Source: Bacillota bacterium
Lineage (GTDB): Bacteria; Bacillota; Clostridia; Christensenellales; SZUA-584
Assembly: GCA_023415915.1 (NCBI GenBank)
Contig: JAEZIZ010000018.1
Coordinates: forward strand, 1 to 41,666
Length of the DNA stretch: 41,666 nt
Reading direction: 5' to 3'
A program made the position numbers and the translations under genes. Position 1 is the stretch's first letter; the number at the start of each line of letters is the position of its first letter. Below are positions 30,202-39,275 of this stretch, piece after piece. Below the pieces are notes generated by a model. That model made no database searches. It was not told the DNA's origin and was given only the letters and a program-made list of their open reading frames with translations.

Positions 30202-33200
30202 CTATAATACCTGCGTTGCTTCCGGCGCGCTTTTTTCATGTTGTCCCAGCTCTTTTTGCGCTTTTGCTATCTTATCCTGAGCAAGCGAGAGCATCAGCTT
30301 TATACGGTTAAGCTGGTTTACCTCGCTCGCGCCCGGGTCGTAGTCTATCGCAACAATGTTAGCCTCAGGAAACTTTGCGCGTATAGGCTGTATCACGCCC
30401 TTGCCCACTATATGGTTGGGCAGGCAGGCAAACGGCTGCACGCACACTATGCCGTCCGCACCTTCTTTAAGCAGCTCCGCCATCTCGCCCGTCAGAAACC
30501 AGCCTTCGCCCGTCTGGTTGCCCAGCGAAAGAAACTCTGCAGCCGCCTTTGCCTTTTCGCTTATATATGACGGCGGAGAAAAGCGCTTGCTGTTTTGCAG
30601 CACGCGCCGCATCAGCTTGCGCGAATTCTCTATTATTGATATCGCCGCGTTGCCGAAGTGCGCGAAAAGCTTCGGCCTACCCAGCTTGTCGTGCTTGAAG
30701 TTCATGTTGTAAGCGCAGTAAAGCAAAAAGTCTATAAGGTCGGGCACCTTCACTTCCGCGCCCTCGTCCTCCAGTACCTTAATTATCTGGTTGTTAGCCG
30801 TAGGGTGATACTTTACGAGTATCTCTCCCACAACGCCTATCACGGGCTTTCTCTTCTCTATGACGGGTATGTTGTCGAATTCCTTCACGATCTCGATTAT
30901 GCTGCGTTTAAAAAGCCGCCCGTTAAGCCTCTTTATATTCTCTATGGCTATGCCGCGCCACTTTTGCAGCGTACTGTCAGCGTCGCCCTTGTGTAATTCA
31001 TACGGCCGCGTGGCAAGCGTGAGCCTGTTAAGCAGGTCGCCGTATATCATAGCCCTCATAGCGCGCTTTAATAGCCTCAGCGTTATCTTGAAGCCCGGAT
31101 GCTTCTCTATTCCGCCCGCGCTTAAGGATATCACTGGTATATTGCCGTACCCGGCGTCCTTTAACGCTTTCCTTATAAAGCTTATATAGTTGGACGCCCG
31201 GCAACCCCCGCCCGTCTGCGATATTATACACGCGAGCTTATTTGTGTCGTATCTGCCCGATTTTACAGCCTCAATAAGCTGCCCCGTAACCAATATCGAC
31301 GGATAACACGCGTCGTTGTTTACGTACTTAAGGCCCTCCTCTACCGCCGTTTTGTCCACTGACGGCAGCAGCTCAAATCTGTACCCCGAAGCGGTAAACG
31401 CCGCGCGCAAAAAGTCGAAGTGTATGGGCGACATCTGCGGGGAAAGTATAGTGTATTCCTTCCGCATGAACTTTTCGAACACTACCTTTTTATATTCCAC
31501 AGCCTTGCCTTTTACCGCTTCCGCTATGCCCAGCAGGCCTTTTTTGCCGCCGCGCTCGGATATAGCCGCAGCAAGCGAGCGCAGCCGTATCTTAATCGCG
31601 CCCGTATTGCTTATCTCGTCTATCTTTATAAGCGTGTATATCTTGCCGTAAGCCTTTATTATCTCCTGCACCTGGTCGGTGACGACCGCGTCGAGTCCGC
31701 AGCCGAACGAATTAAGCTGCACAAGCTCGAGCCCCGGCACCCTGCCCGCAAGGTGAGCCGCCGCGTATATGCGCGTATGGTACATCCATTGGTCGAGCAC
31801 ACGTATGGGCCTGTAATCGCCGAGGTGCGCCACGCTCTGCTCGGTAAGCACCGCAAAACCCAGCGACGTTACTATTGACGATATGCCGTGGTTTATCTCC
31901 GGGTCGATATGGTACGGCCTCCCGCCAAGTATTATGGCCTTCAGCTCGCCGCGCTTAACCCTTGCTACTATCTTTTCGCCCTGATGCCGTATATCGCTTT
32001 GGAACTTAAGCTTTTCCTGCCACGCGAGCTTCGCGGCTCTTTTTACCTCCGCCGCCGGTATCTCCGGAAACTCCTCCACGAGACGCTTTTTAAGCTTTCC
32101 TATTTTGTCCATAGGCAAAAACGGCATCAGCAGCGTTACGCCGTTTTCCTTTATCTCGGGCATATTGTTTTTAATGTTCTCGGCGTACGACGTTACTATA
32201 GGACAGTTGTAGTTGTTGTCCGATTTCTTCTGCTCCTTCTTCTCATACGGCACGCACGGGAAGAATATCGTCTTTATTCCGGCGTCAATCAGCTTTCTTA
32301 CAGCGCCGTGCGCTATCTTCGCGGGATAGCATAGAGATTCCGACGGTATGCTCTCTATGCCCGCCGTATATACCGAGCGCGACGAGCGCGGAGATAGCAC
32401 GACTCTGTACGAAAGCTCGGTAAAGAACGTGTGCCAGAAAGGGTAGTTTTCGTACATGCCGAGCACCCGCGGTATGCCTATATCGCCTCGCGCGGCTTCT
32501 TCTTTGCTGAGCGGCTTATACGAAAACAGCCTGTTGTACGTGTATTCGTACATATCGGGCAGCTTGTTTCTCTCTTCACCCTGCCCCGCGCCCCGCTCGC
32601 AGCGGTTGCCGGATATAAACCTGCGCCCGTCGCCGAAATCATTTATCGTAAGGCGGCAGTTGTTCTCGCACCTGCCGCAGCGCGCGTTCTTCTTAGTTAT
32701 CTGCATTGCGCCCAGCGCTTCTCTTGAAAGTACGGAGGATACCGCTCCCTTCGGGCATCTTTGCTTTGCTATCAGCGCCGCGCCGTAAGCGCCCATAAGC
32801 CCCGCAATAACCGGACGCACTACTTCGCGCTTTGAGAGCAGCTCGAGAGCGCGCAGTACGGCGTCGTTGAGGAACGTGCCGCCCTGCACGACTATTCCCT
32901 TGCCTAAGTCCTCTGCGTTTTTGAGCTTTATCACCTTATATAGCGCGTTCTTTATCACGGAGTACGACAGTCCGGCCGATATTGCGCCCAGCGTTGCGCC
33001 TTCCTTCTGCGCCTGCCGAACCTTAGAGTTCATGAACACCGTGCACCTGCTGCCAAGGTCCACCGGCTGCGGCGCGAACAGCGCCTGCCGCACAAACTCA
33101 TCTATGCCGACGCCCAGCGACGCGGCGAACGTTTCGAGGAACGAGCCGCAACCCGAAGAGCACGCTTCATTGAGTATTACCTCGTCTATCACGCCGTCCT

Positions 33201-34485
33201 TTATGCGCATGCATTTCATGTCCTGGCCGCCGATGTCGAGTATAAAATCCGTGTCCGGCTTGAAGTGCTTTGCCGCCGTGTAGTGAGCCACCGTTTCCAC
33301 CTCGCTGCAGTCGAGCGAAAATGCGGCCTTGGCAAGATTTTCGCCGTAGCCCGTGGAAGCAGCGTGCGCTATATACGCGCCTTGCGGCAGCCTGTCGTAT
33401 ATCCCTTCCAATATCTCCTTTATTATATCGAGAGGCCTGCCTTCGTTAGAGCCGTAATGCGTGTGCAGTATGTCGCCTTGCTGCGATATCAGCACGGCCT
33501 TCGTCGTCGTGGAGCCAGCGTCTATGCCAAGGTAACATGGGCCGCGGTATTCTAAGAGCGGCTTTATTGCCACATCGGCGGCGGCATGGCGCGCCTTGAA
33601 CTCCTTGTATTCGGCTTCGTTTTCAAAAAGCGGCTTTAAGTGCTCCGAAGTGTCCTCAAACGCTTTAAGGCTGCGCGTCCGCTCTGTGAGCGTTTTTAAG
33701 CTGACGCTCTCTTTGTCTGCCATTATTGCCGCGCCCGCCGCGACGAACATCATCGCGTGCTGCGTTTCCATTATGTTATCGGGAGAGAGCTTTAATGTTT
33801 TGACGAACCGCGCCTTTAAAGATGGCAGGAAGTAAAGAGGCCCGCCAAGGAACGCTATCTTTCCCCTTATCGGACGGCCGCAGGCAAGCCCGCTTATCGT
33901 CTGGTTAACGACGGCCTGGAACACGGACGCCGCTATATCTTCCCGCGCGGCTCCTTCGTTTATGAGCGGCTGTATGTCGCTTTTCGCGAACACTCCGCAG
34001 CGCGCCGCAATCTCGTAGACGTTGGTGGCTTTAGCAGCCAGCGCGTCGAGGCCTTTGGCGTCCGTCTGCAGCAGCGATGCCATCTGGTCTATAAAAGCGC
34101 CCGTGCCGCCCGCGCACGTGCCGTTCATCCTCTGCTCGGTGCTGCCCGAAAAGTACGTTATCTTCGCGTCTTCCCCGCCGAGCTCTATAGCCACGTCCGT
34201 TTCGGGAATGAATTCCTTTATCGCGCTGCTCGCGGCTATAACCTCCTGCACGAACGGCAGCGAAAGCCATTTGCTTACCGACAAACCGCCCGAGCCCGTG
34301 ACGCACGCAAACACATCGATATCGCCCAAGCTCTTATACGCGTCTTCCAACATCGAAGAAACTGCGAATGCGATATCGCTCATATGCCTTTTATAATAGC
34401 TGTAGATCATCCTGCCCTGCGAGAATACCGCGCATTTGACTGTGGTTGATCCTATATCCAGCCCCATTTTGCACGCATTGTCCAT
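30202..34485 (-). CDS. fused 2-hydroxyacyl-CoA dehydratase activase-like protein
   Basis: The protein has 1427 residues from ATG 34485, with GGAGAA seven bases upstream. It has two ASKHA ATPase domains of the BadF/HgdC type: GLDIGSTTVKCAVF (about 8-21) and LGIDAGSTTTKAVLI (about 319-333). Each keeps the two Cys that hold the bridging [4Fe-4S] cluster in HgdC: Cys124 and Cys163, then Cys446 and Cys481. A Cys-rich linker follows (CGRCENNCRL), then a DUF2229/HgdB-like C-terminal half. ATP-driven electron transfer to a dehydratase-like partner is the known chemistry of the activase part. The substrate of the fusion is not established. It has its own promoter. The family is widespread in Clostridia. 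Confidence 0.9.
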   Translation of the reverse strand: MDNACKMGLDIGSTTVKCAVFSQGRMIYSYYKRHMSDIAFAVSSMLEDAYKSLGDIDVFACVTGSGGLSVSKWLSLPFVQEVIAASSAIKEFIPETDVAIELGGEDAKITYFSGSTEQRMNGTCAGGTGAFIDQMASLLQTDAKGLDALAAKATNVYEIAARCGVFAKSDIQPLINEGAAREDIAASVFQAVVNQTISGLACGRPIRGKIAFLGGPLYFLPSLKARFVKTLKLSPDNIMETQHAMMFVAAGAAIMADKESVSLKTLTERTRSLKAFEDTSEHLKPLFENEAEYKEFKARHAAADVAIKPLLEYRGPCYLGIDAGSTTTKAVLISQQGDILHTHYGSNEGRPLDIIKEILEGIYDRLPQGAYIAHAASTGYGENLAKAAFSLDCSEVETVAHYTAAKHFKPDTDFILDIGGQDMKCMRIKDGVIDEVILNEACSSGCGSFLETFAASLGVGIDEFVRQALFAPQPVDLGSRCTVFMNSKVRQAQKEGATLGAISAGLSYSVIKNALYKVIKLKNAEDLGKGIVVQGGTFLNDAVLRALELLSKREVVRPVIAGLMGAYGAALIAKQRCPKGAVSSVLSREALGAMQITKKNARCGRCENNCRLTINDFGDGRRFISGNRCERGAGQGEERNKLPDMYEYTYNRLFSYKPLSKEEAARGDIGIPRVLGMYENYPFWHTFFTELSYRVVLSPRSSRSVYTAGIESIPSESLCYPAKIAHGAVRKLIDAGIKTIFFPCVPYEKKEQKKSDNNYNCPIVTSYAENIKNNMPEIKENGVTLLMPFLPMDKIGKLKKRLVEEFPEIPAAEVKRAAKLAWQEKLKFQSDIRHQGEKIVARVKRGELKAIILGGRPYHIDPEINHGISSIVTSLGFAVLTEQSVAHLGDYRPIRVLDQWMYHTRIYAAAHLAGRVPGLELVQLNSFGCGLDAVVTDQVQEIIKAYGKIYTLIKIDEISNTGAIKIRLRSLAAAISERGGKKGLLGIAEAVKGKAVEYKKVVFEKFMRKEYTILSPQMSPIHFDFLRAAFTASGYRFELLPSVDKTAVEEGLKYVNNDACYPSILVTGQLIEAVKSGRYDTNKLACIISQTGGGCRASNYISFIRKALKDAGYGNIPVISLSAGGIEKHPGFKITLRLLKRAMRAMIYGDLLNRLTLATRPYELHKGDADSTLQKWRGIAIENIKRLNGRLFKRSIIEIVKEFDNIPVIEKRKPVIGVVGEILVKYHPTANNQIIKVLEDEGAEVKVPDLIDFLLYCAYNMNFKHDKLGRPKLFAHFGNAAISIIENSRKLMRRVLQNSKRFSPPSYISEKAKAAAEFLSLGNQTGEGWFLTGEMAELLKEGADGIVCVQPFACLPNHIVGKGVIQPIRAKFPEANIVAIDYDPGASEVNQLNRIKLMLSLAQDKIAKAQKELGQHEKSAPEATQVL

Positions 34486-34536
34486 AGCCCGTTCTCCGTC
34501 TTTAATGCACCGATAAGTATACACCCGCGGCTAGAA

Positions 34537-34565
34537 AAGATAAAGCAGATTATGTAAACTTTCAA
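34537..34565 (-). promoter_or_regulatory. probable promoter of the activase fusion gene
   Basis: On the minus strand TTGAAA and TATCTT are separated by 17 bp, about 52 bases before the start codon. A second TATAAT lies further upstream near 34600. Confidence 0.45.
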
Positions 34566-34661
34566 CCGACCCTGTAACTATATAACACACTTTCATTATA
34601 TTATACAATACGCATTATGTGAGCAACCACAAGTCATGTAGGATATTATTGCCGCTCAATA

Positions 34662-34686
34662 TAAAAAGCCTCCGGCAGGAGGCTTT
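34662..34686 (-). terminator. terminator after the GNAT gene
   Basis: On the minus strand AAAGCCTCC and GGAGGCTTT enclose a four-base loop and are followed by TTATATT. It lies about 50 bases past the stop. Confidence 0.75.
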
Positions 34687-34734
34687 AATTAACTCGAAAT
34701 CCCCGGCAAAACGTGAAGCTTTTGGGGGGGTGAA

Positions 34735-35868
34735 TTACTCGCTCAGATGTTTTACGTAGCAGCGCCTGCGCTTGTGCTGCTCTACGTCGTAGTTTTTCCA
34801 TAAATCCTGTATCTTCCTGTTGCTTTCGAGTTCGGGCGAAGACTCCGCATATTTTACGCCCTGCTCTACAGCGGATATGGTTATCTCGTTCATAAGCACC
34901 GCCGCGAGCCCCGCTTTCTGATAATCCGGGTGTACTGCGACGAGGAACAGCTCTATTTCCTCGGGATGGTTTATTGCTTTGAGAAGATGCGCCCACCCGA
35001 AAGGAAATAATCTGCCGCCCGATTTTTGCAGCGCTCCCGCAAGCGATGGCGAAGCGAGCGCGAACCCCACGAGCTTGTCGTTTTCGTCGAGTATAAACTT
35101 CGCGTATTTGGGATTCAGAATAGGCGTGTACATTTTCAGGTAATACCTGGCTTCGTTATCGGTATAAGGTACTACGCCGTAAAGGTCTTTATAGCACTCG
35201 CTCAAGAGTTCAAATATCTGTATTATAATAGGTGCGGCGTCCTTTATCTTTTTTATTTTGAAAAAGTGCACGTTAGAGCGCTCCATTACTTTCTTGGCAA
35301 GCTCCTGCAGGCGTTTTAAGCGGGTATCGTTTTTATCGGGCGCTTTTATCCTGTATTCCACCCAGTCTATATCCTTAACGTATCCGTGAGCTTCAAAGTG
35401 CTTGGGATAATACGGGTAATTGTATATCGTGACGGACGAGCCCATCCTGTCGAAACCCTCTACCAGCATTCCTTCCTTCTCGAGGTCGGTAAATCCCAGC
35501 GGCCCGTGCACTTCCGTAAGCCCGAGCTCTTTTGCCCAGCCTTCCACCGCGCCCAACAGCGCCGCCGAAACCTCCATATCGTCAATAAAATCCACCCTTG
35601 TTATGCGAATCTGCTTTTGATTCCAGCGCTCGTTTGCCGCATGGTGGACTATCGCTCCAATGCGCCCCGCTATTTTGCCGTCCTTGTACGCGAGAAAGAA
35701 CTTGGCGTCGCAATGCTCAAACGACGGGTTTGTTTCCGGCATAAGCATATTAAGCTCGTCGCTCTTAAGGTCGGGCACATAATTTTTATTTCCTTTATAT
35801 AGCTTGTCCGGAAAGCGTATAAACTTTTTCAAGTCTTTCTTTTCGGATACCGCTTTTATCTCAACCAT
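34735..35868 (-). CDS. GNAT-family N-acetyltransferase-like protein
   Basis: The protein has 377 residues. It has two GNAT-like halves: the first with FFLAYKDGKIAGRIGAIVHHAANERW (about 57-82), the second with YAKFILDENDKLVGFALASPS and the acetyl-CoA-binding-like stretch VAVHPDYQKAGLAAVLMNE (about 307-326). Proteins of this type are common in Firmicutes and Bacteroidetes as unassigned acyltransferases. The substrate is unknown. GAGGTTG precedes ATG 35868. It is a single gene with a terminator. Confidence 0.75.
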   Translation of the reverse strand: MVEIKAVSEKKDLKKFIRFPDKLYKGNKNYVPDLKSDELNMLMPETNPSFEHCDAKFFLAYKDGKIAGRIGAIVHHAANERWNQKQIRITRVDFIDDMEVSAALLGAVEGWAKELGLTEVHGPLGFTDLEKEGMLVEGFDRMGSSVTIYNYPYYPKHFEAHGYVKDIDWVEYRIKAPDKNDTRLKRLQELAKKVMERSNVHFFKIKKIKDAAPIIIQIFELLSECYKDLYGVVPYTDNEARYYLKMYTPILNPKYAKFILDENDKLVGFALASPSLAGALQKSGGRLFPFGWAHLLKAINHPEEIELFLVAVHPDYQKAGLAAVLMNEITISAVEQGVKYAESSPELESNRKIQDLWKNYDVEQHKRRRCYVKHLSE

Positions 35869-36045
35869 CTTTCAACCTCGACAAATATATTTTAAAACTA
35901 TTATATCAAATGCTTTCGTATAAGTATATAAAAAAAGAAGTCTGTCGCAAGCAGCGTTGGTATATAATTTTATTAATTGGCAACAATTGTTTTATAGCAA
36001 CCGCTTTTATGCTCCTTTATATTTTGCGTAAATTACGATGCGCAA

Positions 36046-36085
36046 GAGAAAACAGACAAGGCCGCTTTGATAAGCGGCCTTGTCT
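36046..36085 (-). terminator. terminator after mreCD
   Basis: On the minus strand a perfect 14-bp stem AGACAAGGCCGCTT/AAGCGGCCTTGTCT with a four-base loop is followed by GTTTTCT. Confidence 0.8.
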
Positions 36086-36099
36086 CGCGTTATTGAACG

Positions 36100-36621
36100 T
36101 CATAATATTTTCTTTAATTCTTCGGAGTCTTTCCTTTTTACGGAACGTATACGGTATACCCTTCTCATAACAAAGTAGACAAGGAACATGAAAACGCCGG
36201 TAAACGCCGCCTCCGGCAGTATATACCTTATAAACATCGACGCGAGCGAGAACTCTTTGTCAAGTATATAAGCGAGCAGCGCCGCAGTGGTCTCCTTTAC
36301 AAAATAAGCCCCTACCGCAAACGAAAAAGGCAGTATGACCTTGTCTATATAATAGATGTTCCTGCGCACAAAGAACGAAAACGCCGCGGCGAGAAAATAC
36401 GAAAGGGCATAAAACCCTATAGTACCCGTATAAAGGTCGAGGCCGAGGCCGCAGATAAGCCCAATCCACGCACCGGCCATGCTGTTGTCAAGCAGTACAA
36501 TCGAAACCACCGAACATATGATTATGTCGGGCGCAACGCCAGCGATATTGATATTGGGAAATACGGCGTTGGCAAAGATGAGGTTTACAGCCGCTACGGC
36601 CGCAAAAATAATATACCTCAT
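36100..36621 (-). CDS. mreD: rod shape-determining protein MreD
   Basis: MreD is an integral membrane part of the elongation complex that builds the lateral cell wall. The 173 residues hold about five membrane helices, with the family pattern PDIIICSVVSIVLLDN and GLICGLGLDLYTGTIGFYALSYFL. It overlaps mreC by four bases. No mreB or penicillin-binding protein gene is attached; the operon ends here with a strong terminator. Confidence 0.9.
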   Translation of the reverse strand: MRYIIFAAVAAVNLIFANAVFPNINIAGVAPDIIICSVVSIVLLDNSMAGAWIGLICGLGLDLYTGTIGFYALSYFLAAAFSFFVRRNIYYIDKVILPFSFAVGAYFVKETTAALLAYILDKEFSLASMFIRYILPEAAFTGVFMFLVYFVMRRVYRIRSVKRKDSEELKKIL

Positions 36622-37475
36622 TTGGCGGCCTCTTCAATCTCAATAGGTTTGGTCGTGATAACGCTCACCTCTTCGAGATGGTTGAAATCCACCCAGGGCT
36701 TTACGACGGCTTCATTCTTCATTCCGTCGCTGCTCGAACTCACCTCTATAACCTCCCCGATTTTAATACCTTTGGGGAATACGTCCGTGAGCCCGGACGT
36801 TATTACCGTATCGCCCGGCACTACGTCGGCGTTTAAAGGAAGCTTGCCAAGCGTAAGCGTAGCATTTTCCTCGTCGCCCGAAGATACCGTCCCCGATACT
36901 ATGCCGGGGTCTCTCGTCCTTTCGACTATTACCGGAACGCCGCTCTCGCTGTCTATAATCGAAAGCACGCGGCTCCAGTTAGCGCCCGCGGCAATAATCA
37001 TGCCCACCAGGCCGTCTCCGTTTACTACCGGCATGTTGACCTCCACGCCGTTTGCCAGCCCGACGTTGATAGTAAACGTGCTGAACCAGTGCCCCGGGTC
37101 TTTCCTTATTACCCTCGCGGACACGATATCTAAGTCGGGATTCGTATTCACGAAATTGAGCAGCGAGGAAAGCCTCTCGTTCTCCCTTTTAACCTCATAA
37201 TAATCCTGCAGCTGTCCTTCCAGTTCGGCTACCTGCGCTTTTAACTCCTGGTTTTCCTTCTTTACGTCCGCGCCCGTAAAAACGCGCGAGAAGAAGTCGG
37301 AAATGGCGTCGGTCGCGGAATAAAGGGCGCTCTGTACAGGAGAAAGTATGCTGCCGATGATGCTCTCAGTACCGGACATATCTTTTACTCCCGCCGTCAT
37401 TATAAGCAGCACAAGCAAAACAATGACGGTTATTATTGTTACCATAAGCGGCCTGTTTCGCCAGATAGGCAGCAT
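36618..37475 (-). CDS. mreC: rod shape-determining protein MreC
   Basis: MreC links the cytoskeleton to wall synthesis from outside the membrane. The 285 residues comprise one membrane helix (about 10-30), a coiled coil (about 68-105, KKENQELKAQVAELEGQLQDYYEVKRENERL), and the C-terminal beta-barrel pair with VNMPVVNGDGLVGMIIAAG and GDTVITSGLTDVFPKGIKIGEV. The ATG at 37475 has AGAGGG upstream. mreB is not adjacent, so mreCD stands apart from it. Confidence 0.93.
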   Translation of the reverse strand: MLPIWRNRPLMVTIITVIVLLVLLIMTAGVKDMSGTESIIGSILSPVQSALYSATDAISDFFSRVFTGADVKKENQELKAQVAELEGQLQDYYEVKRENERLSSLLNFVNTNPDLDIVSARVIRKDPGHWFSTFTINVGLANGVEVNMPVVNGDGLVGMIIAAGANWSRVLSIIDSESGVPVIVERTRDPGIVSGTVSSGDEENATLTLGKLPLNADVVPGDTVITSGLTDVFPKGIKIGEVIEVSSSSDGMKNEAVVKPWVDFNHLEEVSVITTKPIEIEEAAK

Positions 37476-37511
37476 TTAACGCCCTCTTTTCCCTGAAAAG
37501 TTATGTTTGAT

Positions 37512-37539
37512 ATTATAACATAAATACAGTGTTTGTAAA
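37512..37539 (-). promoter_or_regulatory. promoter of mreCD
   Basis: On the minus strand TTTACA and TATAAT are separated by 16 bp, with TG one base before the -10 box, 37 bases before the start codon. Confidence 0.6.
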
Positions 37540-37593
37540 ACCGCGGACACAATATGTTCACATGTGGCTTAAAAAACGCCTCCCGTTTTTTTA

Positions 37594-37622
37594 TTGACTT
37601 GCAGGGAATGCTGTTATAGTAT
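37594..37622 (+). promoter_or_regulatory. promoter of the RluA-like gene
   Basis: TTGACT and TAGTAT are separated by 17 bp, 50 bases before the start. Confidence 0.6.
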
Positions 37623-37672
37623 TTCTGTTGCAGTATACATAAGAAGGCTTAACGACAGGCAAGGAGAAGTAG

Positions 37673-38590
37673 ATGGTTTCTTTGGTGGTGAAGGAAACGC
37701 GCGCCATAAAGCTGCTCGACGCGCTTTTAGAAGCGTATCCCGATTTTACAAAAAAGGCTATGGCCAAGGCTTTTAAGTACGGCTTAGTTACTCTCAACGG
37801 CGAGCGGGCTAAAAGCGGCGACGAGGTTAAAGAAGGTGACGAGATACGAGTTTTCGTAACGGGCGACGTCGCCGGTCTGGAGCTAAAACCGGAGATCATT
37901 TACCAGGATGAAAATTTCATTATCGCGGACAAGCCCGCCGGCCTTAGGTGCGTCTCGGAAGACGGCGAGCCCAGCGTGCTCGCCATGATGGAAGAACACA
38001 TGAAAAAAAGAGGCGAATACAGCCTTGACGCCCTGCTTGTGCCTTATATGATCTATCCCCTTGAAAAATACGTGAGCGGGCTTATTGTGCTCGCCAAGCA
38101 CGAGGGGGCATACCTGTTTATGACGCAGGCGCTCGCCCAGCGCAGATTTTCAAGATATTACGTCTGCCCCGTCGTCGGCCAGGCAAAAGAAAACGAAGAG
38201 CTGCTCGCATATCACCATCAGCACAACTCGCACGTCAGGATATTGGGCAGCCGCAGCAAAGACGCAAGGCCTATCGTTACGCGCTATTCGCTTTTGTCTT
38301 CCGGCACGGAAATGTCGCTTATATGCGCGCGTCCGCTCACGAATTCTTTGCATCAGGTAAGAGCGCACCTCGCGTTTGCCGGCCTGCCCGTCGTAGGCGA
38401 CGATATCTACGGGAACAAAAAATTCAACAAAAAACATGGCGCAAACTATGCCGCCGTATGGCTCAAGATAATAATTTTCGAAACAGGATCTAATCACGAG
38501 TACGGTTACTTGAACGGCAGAAGGTTTGAATCCCGTACATGCAGCTTTCCAAAATGCGTTTACGACGACGGCCTTTTAAAGCATACTTAA
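37673..38590 (+). CDS. RluA-family pseudouridine synthase-like protein with Glu at the catalytic Asp
   Basis: The protein has 305 residues. An S4 RNA-binding domain (about 8-64) is followed by the synthase domain. IIADKPAGL, the loop near 128-140 and the late motif LHQVRAHLAFAGLPVVGDDIYG are conserved. The catalytic motif usually reads R-L-D-x-x-T/V-S-G-L; here it reads P-L-E-K-Y-V-S-G-L, with Glu131 (codon GAA at 38063-38065) instead of the essential Asp and Pro instead of Arg. The protein may therefore bind RNA without making pseudouridine. AAGGAGA precedes ATG 37673. It is divergent from mreCD and ends at a terminator. Confidence 0.85.
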   Translation: MVSLVVKETRAIKLLDALLEAYPDFTKKAMAKAFKYGLVTLNGERAKSGDEVKEGDEIRVFVTGDVAGLELKPEIIYQDENFIIADKPAGLRCVSEDGEPSVLAMMEEHMKKRGEYSLDALLVPYMIYPLEKYVSGLIVLAKHEGAYLFMTQALAQRRFSRYYVCPVVGQAKENEELLAYHHQHNSHVRILGSRSKDARPIVTRYSLLSSGTEMSLICARPLTNSLHQVRAHLAFAGLPVVGDDIYGNKKFNKKHGANYAAVWLKIIIFETGSNHEYGYLNGRRFESRTCSFPKCVYDDGLLKHT

Positions 38591-38626
38591 AAAGGTGGCA
38601 TATAGCGGCCATATAAACCCCCTTTT
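38589..38626 (+). terminator. terminator after the RluA-like gene
   Basis: AAAAAGG...CCTTTT arms enclose a stem-loop with TATA-GCGGCC-TATA inside. It overlaps the stop codon. The pairing is interrupted, so it is a moderate call. Confidence 0.45.
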
Positions 38627-38733
38627 CCGCTGCAAGTCAAATAACGGCAGACTGTTAAATACTCGTCATTATTGTATTAATACGGCTTTTAAGGCAAAAA
38701 TGTATTAAGTATTTTGGGGATTCCGCACTTTTT

Positions 38734-38762
38734 TTGTCAAAAGTATATACAATATTGATAAT
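38734..38762 (+). promoter_or_regulatory. probable promoter upstream of the Spo0E-like gene
   Basis: TTGTCA and GATAAT are separated by 17 bp. Other -10-like boxes (TATACT, TATAAT) lie 15-50 bases downstream, so the exact start is open. The gene begins about 215 bases later, leaving a long leader. Confidence 0.45.
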
Positions 38763-38815
38763 ATGTGTGATATTATACTGTCTAGTATTACGTATCTTCA
38801 AGTATATAATATGCA

Positions 38816-38970
38816 ACAAGCCTGGGGGTAAGCATAGACAATAAGGTTTGGAAGAACTCGGTCGTTGCTGCGGCTTGGTTTCACGGGCTCGCTTATTCTT
38901 GGAAACGGATTAACCGGGTATTATGAAACCATATTTTTCAGGTGCGGTGGTAGTAATATCTTCTTGTAGG
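38816..38970 (+). promoter_or_regulatory. folded 5' leader, possible riboswitch-like element
   Basis: The leader of the Spo0E-like gene has three sets of complementary arms: AAGCC/GGCTT (38818-38822 with 38872-38876), AATAAG/CTTATT (38840-38845 with 38892-38897) and TGGTTTCA/TGAAACCA (38876-38883 with 38924-38931). The second and third cross, so they form a pseudoknot or exclude each other. I recognise no known riboswitch class. The remainder of the 38627-38977 spacer holds promoters but no gene. Confidence 0.4.
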
Positions 38971-38977
38971 GGGGCTT

Positions 38978-39217
38978 ATGCGGGTCACTGGGTCTCAAAA
39001 TGTAAACGCGCATTCAAAAAGGAAAAAAGTACGGGAAGACTTGTTAAGGGAACAAAAGATACTTGAAGAGATGGTCCTTGAAATGATGGAAAAAGGTCAG
39101 TCCAACATGGGCGAAAATACAAGGATACTAAAACAGAGCGGAAAACTCGACAAGCTTATAGTTGACGAGATGATGCTCAGCGAAATGAAAGAAAAATATC
39201 CTGATAAGTACGAATGA
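38978..39217 (+). CDS. Spo0E-like small protein
   Basis: The protein has 79 residues and is basic at the start, then helical. Residues about 26-64 (LEEMVLEMMEKGQ...TRILKQSGKLDKLIVDEMM) fit the two-helix hairpin of Spo0E-family aspartyl phosphatases, including the S-x-x-LD-x-LI signature (SGKLDKLI). In Bacillus these remove phosphate from Spo0A and delay sporulation. The N-terminal part before residue 22 is longer than usual. GGGGGG precedes ATG 38978. It is followed 58 bases later by a PAS-PP2C gene, so both may control a sporulation or stress decision. The family call rests on pattern alone. Confidence 0.55.
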   Translation: MRVTGSQNVNAHSKRKKVREDLLREQKILEEMVLEMMEKGQSNMGENTRILKQSGKLDKLIVDEMMLSEMKEKYPDKYE

Positions 39218-39275
39218 TTTTTTTCCGTAAGCGCACTTATGGCTGACGGATGATTTTTTTCTAGGGGTTGGGTGT

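Noticed and set aside
38816..38970. c-di-GMP, SAM or T-box riboswitch
   Set aside because: I looked for the core motifs of these classes in the leader and did not see them.
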